From Halichoerus grypus (Eukaryota > Chordata > Mammalia > Carnivora > Phocidae), in assembly GCF_964656455.1 (NCBI RefSeq), contig NC_135717.1, forward strand, positions 152,571,793 through 152,635,792: DNA of 64,000 nt, read 5' to 3'. Made by a program: the position numbers and the translations under genes. Each line of letters begins with the position of its first letter. The first letter of the stretch is position 1. The notes beneath the pieces were generated by a model that saw only the letters and a program-made list of their open reading frames with translations, ran no database searches and was not told the DNA's origin. This document shows positions 56,071-64,000 of the stretch, piece by piece.

Positions 56071-56904
56071 TGACAAATGGCATATAGAGGTCGTGCTTCT
56101 TAATCTTTCCTTTATCAGTGGATTTTAATAAAGTCATCTCAGAGTTTCAGATATCACATTTCTTCATGCTCCTTCTGTGTCCCCCTCCTCTTTTTTTTTC
56201 CCCTCCTCTTTTTCTTCCCCCTCCTCTTTTTTTCTTTCTTTTTAATTTTTCATGGAGAGAGGGTTTGAGTCTTGTTGCTCAAGAAATTCACCTTCATTCT
56301 AGGAAAGCATCTGTGGTATCCTTAGAACAATTTTCTTCCTAATTGTAGAATTATTTGTGATATTTGGTAAATACTATTTTTTGGCTACAGGGAATGGAAT
56401 GGAGATCATTAGTATATAAAAACTCCTTTTATCTCAATTTTTTGATGTAATTTTATGTGCAAGGAAATTATCTTTATGGAATTCTTTATGTGAATGTAGT
56501 AAAGAGGATAAATACCTCATATAAACGAAAGGCATCCATCCAATTTTGAATTGTTTGGGAAAGAAATCCCCATGGACAAATGAACATAAGGGATCAATAA
56601 ATTTTTCTGATTCAGAAATTCAGAAATTGAGATATGGCTGAATGGACATTTTAAATTTTGAGCATGGTTGTAAGTTAGAAATGTAAGATGTAGTCTAGGT
56701 CCAATCTAGAGAATGAAAAGGCTTAATATTTTTGAAATTATTAATGATTAGATTGTGAGCTTGATATGCTTGAAGGTAAACATCATTTTAGTGCCAACTG
56801 CCTGCTTCTCAAGAAGTAAAGGGCTTTTGAACAGTTACTCAGAGAGAGGTCAAGAGGGAATTACTGGTTTTCTTGTTTGTTTTTAATGAAGGTTTAAATA
56901 AATA
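56071..56904. other. Unassigned sequence with CT-rich patch
   Basis: 56178-56245 is pyrimidine-rich ('ccccctcctctttttttttc'). The rest is AT-rich and unassigned. Confidence 0.45.
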
Positions 56905-57060
56905 ATAATGATGATGATGTCTTATATTTGTATAGCACTTTCCAGTTTACACTGCTCTTTAAAATGCATGATCCATTTCACCTTTGGTGAAGTAGGCAGG
57001 GCAAATATCTCCACTTTAGAGATGAGGAAACTGAGATCCAAGGTTTACCTCAGGTCATTT
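56905..57060 (-). mobile_element. MIR-like repeat (antisense)
   Basis: 'tttgtatagcactttccagt', 'atctccactttagagatgag' and 'gaaactgagatccaaggttt' resemble reversed MIR3/MIR. Confidence 0.5.
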
Positions 57061-58369
57061 GATTCCTGGAGCAGTACTTTTTCCAGTAAACACCAATATT
57101 CAATGGTATCCACGGTGCAGCTGTGTGGTGAAGGCGAGCCTCTTTAGGGAGGGTGAGGGAATGAATGGTCTCCTGGGTGTGCTTTCCCCGATTGCCTTAG
57201 AAATTTGCAATATAAAAAGCACAGCTCCAGTCACGCACAGGAATGGAAACAAAAAAGATGTTAGACTAAGCCTGATTGGCTATTTCTTACTCTTCTCCCC
57301 CAATAAAATTTATCTGTTTTTTGTTCTTATCTTTCTCTCACATTCTTTATGAAGAACATTAAGCAGTGCTGTAGATTTAAGGGAAAAAAATACGTGCAAA
57401 TTACTTCACATGGAGAATGTTTTATTTATTAACTTCTTTTTCTGCAAATTAATGAAACACTGCTCTGTATGATTTTAGCCGAGTAACTTGGTCCAGATTG
57501 AGGAACTCTAACCAGTAATCTTTGGGGTCATAGTTTGAGAACCACTAATAAACATTTTGAAAGTGATTAAAATGGACATTCCTTGAAAAGGTAGTTTACT
57601 ACCTTCTGAGGAACATTTGTATAGCTTTTTAAATTATTCATGTTTGAAAGAATAGCATTATAAAGAAACATAATTTTTGAGAGGTAGCTGGTAAATATCT
57701 GATGGCTAGTAAATATCAACGCCTGCCTGTTGCTCTTGATACCCTCATCCTCTGACAGCTTAAATGGGCCAAGTTACTAAATCTCCGCTTATTTTTGAGA
57801 CTCACCCTAAGCCTTCCTTAGTGAATCTGAAGATTCTGGGGCCACGCTTAGTGGATAGACGGTTCCCATGCTGTGTCTTCTCCTCCCCCCGGGAGAGGAG
57901 AAAAGACCATTACAATATCTTTTGCTACACATAATTTAGCCAAAAACGTCCAGTCTTTTAATGGGGATGTGATAAGGGAATACTCGGTGTAATTCAAGGT
58001 CCTGCTTTTTCTGATTGAAACAAAAGCTAAAAGACTCCAGTTGTCACCTATCACAATATACTTTTTTTGGAGTTGTCCATTGGGCTGTTATCATCTGATT
58101 TGAATGGTCACCTGCTTCTGGCCTCTCTGAGACTTTTGTCTGACTTTTTTCTTTTTGCTGTCCTGCAGTCCCTTTACTGAATTGGCAAGGCTCTTAATGC
58201 TTCTTTCTAGTCTCCTCTACTTTTGGTCAAGGTTAAAAGTAACTCTAAAATGTAGCTGATGCTGGTGAAGGTGGTCCTGTGTCATTCTTTTTTAGGTATT
58301 CCCCTGTTCTGAGAAGATGGATATTTTAAGTGTACATGGCATCAACTATCCTTTTCTGAGTAGTAGAAA
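57061..58369. other. Unassigned sequence
   Basis: No gene or repeat recognised. Confidence 0.4.
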
Positions 58370-58480
58370 GTCAAACCTAGAATATAAGCTCCACAAGGGC
58401 AGTGAACCTATTTTATTCATCTCTCCCTGGGGCCTAGGACAGTGCCTGGAATGTTGTAGAGGAAGACTGGCTGGTTAAAG
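58370..58480 (+). mobile_element. L2 LINE 3' end fragment
   Basis: 'ataagctccacaagggcagt' and 'gcctaggacagtgcctggaa' are the L2 3' signature. Confidence 0.65.
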
Positions 58481-58829
58481 GAATGAAACTTTCCTGTGGG
58501 GACTCCCTGGAGACAGCTGGCTCAATTTAGAGATCTGTGCATTAGGTCTTGTGGTTGCAAGTGACAGAAACAGAATGCACTTGGTCCATTTCCATGATTC
58601 TCTTCTTCTCACTTGTACCCAACCAGAGACAAGGTCCTTGTTCTTTCTGTAGTTCTAGGCAGAAAACCCATTGCCTGTGCTCTCTAAAATTTTAAATCTC
58701 ACATTCACAAAGAATCTGGTTTCTTTGGGTTTATCTATATATGTTCCAAGCTCCAGCCATATGTAAAAGGTCTCAACAAATTTATCTGTGGTTCCTTCAT
58801 ATCCTCTCCCTTCTAGAGATCAGGTGAAA
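58481..58829. other. Unassigned sequence
   Basis: No gene or repeat recognised. Confidence 0.4.
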
Positions 58830-59040
58830 TGTTAAACTCTTGGTTTCTGTTCTTCACTTCCTTTAAGCCTTAACTGGAGCCCCTTCTTACATAAGAAGCC
58901 TTCTCTAATTAACCTCATCTCCCTTAGATCCCTCATACCTACCTCACTTTGTGTTTCCTCAGCATGTTGCCAGTAGGTTGTGCTGTTTTGCCTTGCATCT
59001 ATTTTGTTACATTATGTATATGTTTCTTCTATCTGCCCCC
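58830..59040 (+). mobile_element. L2 LINE fragment
   Basis: 'cttaactggagccccttctt', 'agaagccttctctaattaac' and 'ttgtgtttcctcagcatgtt' have L2 character. Confidence 0.45.
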
Positions 59041-59169
59041 CTTTCATTTAAAAAAAAACATTTCTTTTATTCCACAACATGTATACAGTAGTCTCAATGT
59101 CACAATCCTGACACTACCACGGACAGAGTGATTACTGAGAATGACCTGAGATTTTATTTTTTTCAATTC

Positions 59170-59400
59170 TGTTTTCTTTCTTTTGTGTGTGTGTGAAAAC
59201 ACGTAAGTCCTACCCTCTTAGCAAATCAAATTTCAATTATACAATACAGTATTATCAACTATAGTCATCATGTTACACATTAGATCCTCAGATCTCACTC
59301 ATCCTAAAACTGAGTTTCTACCCTTTTACCACTCTCTCCTCTTTCCTCTCATTCTGCAGTCCCTGGCAACCACTATTCTACTTTTTTATTTGAGTTTTAC
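59170..59400 (-). mobile_element. Old L1 3' UTR end (antisense)
   Basis: 'tacaatacagtattatcaac', 'tatagtcatcatgttacaca' and 'cctggcaaccactattctac' are an L1M-type 3' UTR in reverse. The sequence then jumps directly to mid-ORF2 text at about 59405, so most of the ORF2 3' half is missing here. Confidence 0.75.
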
Positions 59401-59529
59401 TTTTAGCTCTTCACCTTTAAGTATGTTATTGGCTGTGGGCTTGTCATATATGGCCATTATTATGAGGATGGACATTCCTTCTGTACCCATTTTTTGGAGA
59501 GTTTTTATCATGAAAAGATGTTGAATTTT

Positions 59530-59735
59530 TTTTTTTTTTTTTTAAAGATTATTTATTTATTTATTTGAGAGAGAGAGAATGAGAGAGAGCAAGCACATGA
59601 GAGGGGGGAGGGTCAGAGGGAGAAGCAGACTCCCTGCCGAGCAGGGAGCCCGATGCGGGACTCAATCCAGGGACTCCTGGATCATGACCTGAGCCGAAGG
59701 CAGTCGCTTAACCAACTGAGCCACCCAGGCGCCCC
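59530..59735 (-). mobile_element. CAN SINE (antisense) in L1, perfect 18-bp TSD
   Basis: T run, 'aaagattatttatttattta', purine body and inverted head 'gagccacccaggcgcccc'. The TSD 'gaaaagatgttgaatttt' is exact at 59512-59529 and 59736-59753. The body is very like the SINE at 52375-52576. Confidence 0.96.
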
Positions 59736-61170
59736 GAAAAGATGTTGAATTTTGTCAGATGCTTTTTCTGTATCTATTGAGATGAAAACATAATTTTTAT
59801 CCTTCATTTCATTAATGCGGTGTATCACATTTATAGATTTGCAAGTATTGAACCATCCTTGCATCCCAGGAATAAATCCCACTTGATCATGTTGTATGAT
59901 CCTTTTAATGTACTGTTGAATTCAGTTTGCTAATGTTTTGATGGGGTTTTTTTTGTTTTGTTTTGTCTTGTTTTTTTTTTTTTTTTTTGTCTTGTTTTTT
60001 TAACATCTATATTAATCAGGGATATTGGCCTGTAATTGTCTTTTATTGCGGTGTTCTTGTCTGTCTTTGCTATCAGGGTAATACTTGCCTCATAAAATGA
60101 ATTTGGAAGTGTTCCCTCCTTTTCTGTTTTTGGGAAGAGTTTGAGAAGGGCTGGCATTAATTATTCTTTTAATGTTTGGTAGAATTCACTAGTGAAACCA
60201 TCTGCTCCTGGATTTTTCTTTGTTGGAGGTTTTTGATTACTGATTCAGTCTCCTTACTAGTACTTGGTCTGTTTGGTTTTTCTCTTTTTTCATCATTCAG
60301 TCTTGGTTGTATATTTCTAGGAATGTATCCATTTCTTTTAGGTAATCTAATTTGTTGGCATTATAACTGTTCATAGTAGTTTCTTATGATCCTTAATGTT
60401 TTTATGTTATCAGTTGTAATGTCTCCTCTTTCATTTCTGGTTTTATTCGTTTGAGTCGTTCTCTCTTTTTTCTTAATCTAGTTAAAAGTTTGTCAGTTTT
60501 GTTTATCTTGTCAAGTATCAGCTCTTAGTTTCATTGATTTTTTTCTCTTGTCTTTTTAGTCTCTATTTCATTTACTTCTGCTCTGATCTTTGTCATTTTT
60601 TGACTTCTCCTTTGACCCATTGGTGGTTCAGGAGCACATTGTTTAGTCTCCACATACTTGTGAATTGTCTAGTTTTCTTCTTATAATGATTTATAATTTT
60701 AGTCCATTGTGATCAGAAAAAATGGTTGATATGATTTCAGTCTTCTTAATTTATTAAGACTTGTTTTGTAGCCTAACATATGATATATCCTGGGGAATGT
60801 TCCATGTGCGCTTGAGAAGAATGAGTATTCTGCTCCGTTGGATGGAATATTCTTTATATGTCTGTTAGATCTATCTGGTCTAACGTGTAATTTTAAGTTC
60901 AGTGTTTCTATATTGGTTTTTTTGTCTGGATGATTTATCCTTTGTTGAAAGTGGGGGTATTGAAGACCCCTACTGTTATTGTATTGCTGCCTGTTTCTCT
61001 CTTCAGATATGTTAATATTTGCTTTATATCCTACATTGAATGAATAAATATTCATTCCTACATTGAATGAATAAATATTTATAATTATTTAGAATTTATA
61101 ATTATTATATTCTCTTGATGAATTGATCCTTTTATTATTATATGATGTACAGTTTTATCTCTTGTTACAA

Positions 61171-61284
61171 TTTTTTAAAAAGATTTTATTTTTAAGTAAT
61201 CTCTACACCCAACATGGGGCTTGAACTCACAACCCCGAGATCAAGAGTTGCATGCTGTACCTACTGAGCCAGCCAGGTGCCCCT
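61171..61284 (-). mobile_element. Older short CAN SINE variant (antisense) in L1
   Basis: 'aaagattttatttttaagta', 'atctctacacccaacatggg', 'cttgaactcacaaccccgag' and 'gagccagccaggtgcccc'. Same short subfamily as 14261-14373. The TSD is diverged ('ttgttacaatttt' and 'cgtcttacagttttt'). Confidence 0.85.
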
Positions 61285-63470
61285 CGTCTTACAGTTTTTA
61301 ACTTAAAGTCTATTTTGTCTGATATAATTATAGCTAACCCCTGTTTTCTTTTGGTTTCTATTTTCATGGAATATTTCTTCCTATCCTTTCACATTTAGGC
61401 TATGTGTATCCTTAAAGCTAAAGTAAATCTTTTATGGACAGCATATGGTTGAATCTTGTTTTTAATCCATTCAGCGTCTTTTGATTGGATAATTTAGTCC
61501 ACTTTTAAAGGTGTTATTGATAGGTATGGACTTACTATTGCCATTTTGTTCATTGTTTTCTGGCTGTTTTGTAGTTTCTTTTCTTTTGTCCTGGTTTCTT
61601 CCTTTGTGATGTGATGATTTTCTGTAGTGGTATGCTTAGATTCCTTTCTCTTTATTTTTTGTGTATCTGCTCTAGGCTTTTGCTTTGTGGTTACCATGAG
61701 ATTTGTATAAAATATGTTTATAACAGTCTATTTTAAGATGATAACAATTTAAATGCATATGGGAGCTCTACATTTTTACATTCCCTTTTCCCCCACATTA
61801 TAAGTTTTTGATATCATATTTTACATCCTTTTGTATCGTGTATCCATCAGCAAATTATTGTACTTATAGATACTTTAATACTTTTGTCTTTTAACCTTTA
61901 TACTAGAGTTGTGATATACCCACCACCATTACACCATTGGAGTATTCTGAATTTAACTATATGTTTACCTTTACCAGGGAGTTTTATACTTTTATATTTT
62001 CCTGTTACTAATTGGTATGCTTTCATTTCAGCCTGAAGAACTCTTTTAACATTTCTTGTAAGGCCATTCTAGTGGTGATGAACTCCTTCAGCTTTTGTTT
62101 GTTTAAAAAGCTCTTGATCTCTCCTTAAGTTATGAAGGACAGCTTTGCTATATAGAGTATTCTTAGTTGGTAGTTTTTCTCTTTCAGCTTTGAGTATATC
62201 ATTTCACACCTTTCTGGCCTGCAAGTTTCTTTTGAAAAATCTGCTAATGGTTTTATAGGGGTTCTCTTGTATATAATGAGTTGCTTTTTTCTTGCTGTTT
62301 TTAAGTATCTCTCTTTGTCTTTAATTTTTGATAGTTTAGATATAATATCTCTGGGTCTTTTAGATTCATCTTATTTGGTACTTTTTGGGCTTCCTGCCTT
62401 TGCATGTGTGTCTCTTTCCCCACATTAGGGAAGTTTTTAGCGTTATTTCTTTGAATAAGTTTTCCCGCCCTTTCTTTCTCTCTTTTCCTGGGACTCCTAT
62501 AATGCAAATATTGGCCTGCTTGATGGTGCCCCATAAGTTCCTTAATCTGTCTTCATTTTTTTCATTCTTTTTTCCCTTTTCCCGTCTGATTGGATGAATT
62601 CTACTGCCCTGCCAAGTTTGCTGATCCTTTCTTCTGCTTGATTTAGTCTGCTGTTGAACTTTGCTATGGAATTTTTCAGTTCAGTTATTATATTCTTCAG
62701 CTCTATGAATTCTGTTTGGTACTTTTTAATATTTTCTTTCTCTGTTGAAATTCTCACTTTGTTCCTTCATTGCTCTCCTGACCCCAGTGAGCATTTTTAT
62801 GACCATTATTTTGAACTCTCTATCAGATAAATCACTTATTTCCATTTTATTAAGATTGGTTTCTGGAGATTTATCTTGTTCTTTTTTTTTTTGGAACATA
62901 TTGCCCTGTTTCTTCATTATCCTTGACTCTTTGTGTTGGTTTTATGCATCAGGTAAAACAGCTACCTCTCCCCTTCTTGACAGACTGGTTTCATGTAGAA
63001 GATGAACTTTGTTAACCAGCCTAGCATGAGCTCCTGGTTGTCTCTCAAACTTGTGATTGTCCAAGCTGCCATCTTTGTTCTTGGTGGTTCCCAGTCACTG
63101 AGTGTGTGTAAATGTTAGGGGTTAGTTGGACAATTAGGTAGTCAGGGCCAGGATCCCCAACAAGAAAACAGGGAGCTGGGACAGCTAAGACAAAACCTCA
63201 CTAGCATCCTGTTTTACAGCTTAGACAAGACCACAGTAGCATCCTGTCTAGCAACCTCTACAGAAGTGGCTTTTGCAAAACATCCTGAAACAAAACAGTT
63301 AACCATAAAACATTGGTCACTATCACAAGTTGAGGCAGTTAGTCTCCAGATGTCAGCCCAAAAGACCATCAACACGTGAACAATAACCCAAGCCTTGATT
63401 GGCACACCTTAGCAGCCAGTCCACAGGGGGCCCACACTCAGGATGCTCAAGATAGTTCTGCAGAAGAGCT

Positions 63471-63479
63471 TATAAATAT
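63471..63479 (+). promoter_or_regulatory. TATA box of the LTR
   Basis: 'tataaatat' sits 73 bp before the LTR poly(A) signal, the arrangement expected at a U3/R boundary. Activity is not known. Confidence 0.6.
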
Positions 63480-63551
63480 CCCTAGATTTGATCACCAAAA
63501 CAGCAACCTTCTCGGATCCCCTCCCTCTCTGGGAGCTTTGTATTATTGCTC

Positions 63552-63557
63552 AATAAA
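63552..63557 (+). terminator. LTR poly(A) signal AATAAA
   Basis: AATAAA inside 'ctcaataaactttgccttgc', typical of gammaretroviral-type R regions. Confidence 0.65.
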
Positions 63558-63655
63558 CTTTGCCTTGCTGCCCACCACTCTTTGTCTGGTCTACCTCTTT
63601 ATTCTTTATTCTCTTTACTCTTATTTATGAAGTGGCATGACTAAGAACTGTGGGC

Positions 63656-64000
63656 ACCAAGGGAATAAAAATCCTGTAACCTAAAGACCAATCAGTCTTA
63701 AAAGGGGGGGGGCGGGGAGGGAGGATTGCAGTCAGCACCTGGTTGCAGGCTTATCTCAGGCGGCAGCTGGGAAAGAATATATATTCTAAGTATGTGTACT
63801 TTATGCCCCTTCCTGGGAGAAACTGAGTGAAATGCATTTTTGCCTGCTCCCTCTGCATTGAGCCTGGATATATAGCTCTGTGCGGTGGGTACGCCTGCTC
63901 CTGTTTAAAACTGCTTCTCTATTTGCATAGTCCTATCGGACTCAGAATGCAAGCCACCTTGACTATCAAAGCTACATGATCTGTGGGCTCATTCCTCGAG
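63656..64000 (-). mobile_element. Probable continuation of the older L1 5' UTR
   Basis: 'gcacctggttgcaggcttat', 'gggagaaactgagtgaaatg' and 'ttgaaa/tttaaaactgcttc'-type text resembles an old L1 5' UTR. I take it as the L1 resuming after the LTR. A G run is at about 63703-63711. The element runs off the window end. Confidence 0.35.

Larger units (their letters stand above)
59401..63112 (-). mobile_element. Older L1, mid-RT to 5' UTR
   Basis: The antisense element runs from ORF2 RT through the endonuclease and ORF1 into the 5' UTR. RT frames are at complement(59682-59882) and complement(59930-60157) ('[13 protein letters not shown]'). An endonuclease remnant is at complement(60699-61055) ('[13 protein letters not shown]'). 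ORF1 remnants are at complement(62301-62534), complement(62542-62757, 'NQAEERISKL') and complement(62726-62917). Many stops and shifts show that it is old. At codon 33 and at the EN/RT linker it keeps the states lost in the young L1. Confidence 0.88.
63113..63655 (+). mobile_element. ERV-type LTR (probable solo LTR)
   Basis: A gammaretrovirus-like (ERV1) LTR layout: U3 from about 'tgttaggggttagttgg', a TATA box at 63471-63479 ('tataaatat'), a poly(A) signal AATAAA at 63552-63557 about 80 bp further on, then a pyrimidine-rich R/U5 ('ctgcccaccactctttgtct'). Both ends are approximate. No viral gene lies in the window. L1 5' UTR text precedes it, so it inserted into the older L1. Confidence 0.7.

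Noticed and set aside
1..64000. CRISPR array, bacterial operon, tRNA or rRNA genes
   Set aside because: No regularly spaced direct repeats with unique spacers. The tRNA-like parts are SINE heads followed by SINE bodies and A tails. The content is mammalian throughout.
63113..64000. Retroviral genes next to the LTR
   Set aside because: No gag, pro, pol or env-like frame follows the LTR within the window.

Overview
This window looks like nuclear DNA of a carnivoran mammal, most likely an arctoid caniform (bear, seal or mustelid group). It carries many tRNA-derived CAN SINEs whose head reads 'cctgggtggctcag'. Their 3' bodies (stretches like 'ccccctgcttgtgttccctc' followed by 'caaataaataaa') resemble the arctoid form more than the dog form, and they do not look felid. 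Around the SINEs is the usual mammalian background of L1, L2, MIR, MaLR LTR and Tigger/Charlie DNA-transposon relics. I found no host protein-coding exon, tRNA, rRNA or CRISPR array that I can support. The window reads as intergenic or intronic DNA, and the only long open frames belong to L1 retrotransposons.

Layout. 1-956: a Tigger relic split by an MLT1 LTR piece and L1 3' UTR sequence. 1-21 kb: old L2/MIR/LTR relics with CAN SINEs scattered through them, including an inverted SINE pair at 6.7-7.1 kb. 21.1-21.4 kb: a short, recent, 5'-truncated L1 tail. 21.4-26.4 kb: a repeat-poor stretch with a small GC-rich patch near 25.0-25.2 kb. 31.2-38.4 kb: the main feature, a full-length, fairly recent L1 on the minus strand. 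It has a GC-rich 5' UTR, an A-rich tandem duplication (as read on the plus strand), an intact ORF1 and an ORF2 broken by one stop codon and one frameshift. 41.1-42.4 kb: a three-level nest (SINE inside an LTR-like element inside an older LTR-like repeat). 44-56 kb: several copies of one ancient repeat family, plus microsatellites. 51.1-53.7 kb and 59.2-63.1 kb: two older minus-strand L1 pieces that are nearly adjacent on the L1 map. 63.1-64.0 kb: an ERV-type LTR with TATA box and poly(A) signal, probably lying in the older L1's 5' UTR.

How the parts relate. The young L1 encodes an RNA-binding chaperone (ORF1p) and an endonuclease/reverse transcriptase (ORF2p). L1 machinery of this kind made the SINE and L1 copies here, as shown by poly(A) tails and target-site duplications (TSDs) of 12-18 bp. 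I saw no evidence of a new multi-gene system. The most unusual structures are the tandem-repeat L1 promoter region, a composite SINE with one shared TSD, a pure TTTCA pentamer tract at an L1 end, and the split L1.

Family names come from pattern recognition, not from a database search. Edges given without a TSD are approximate.
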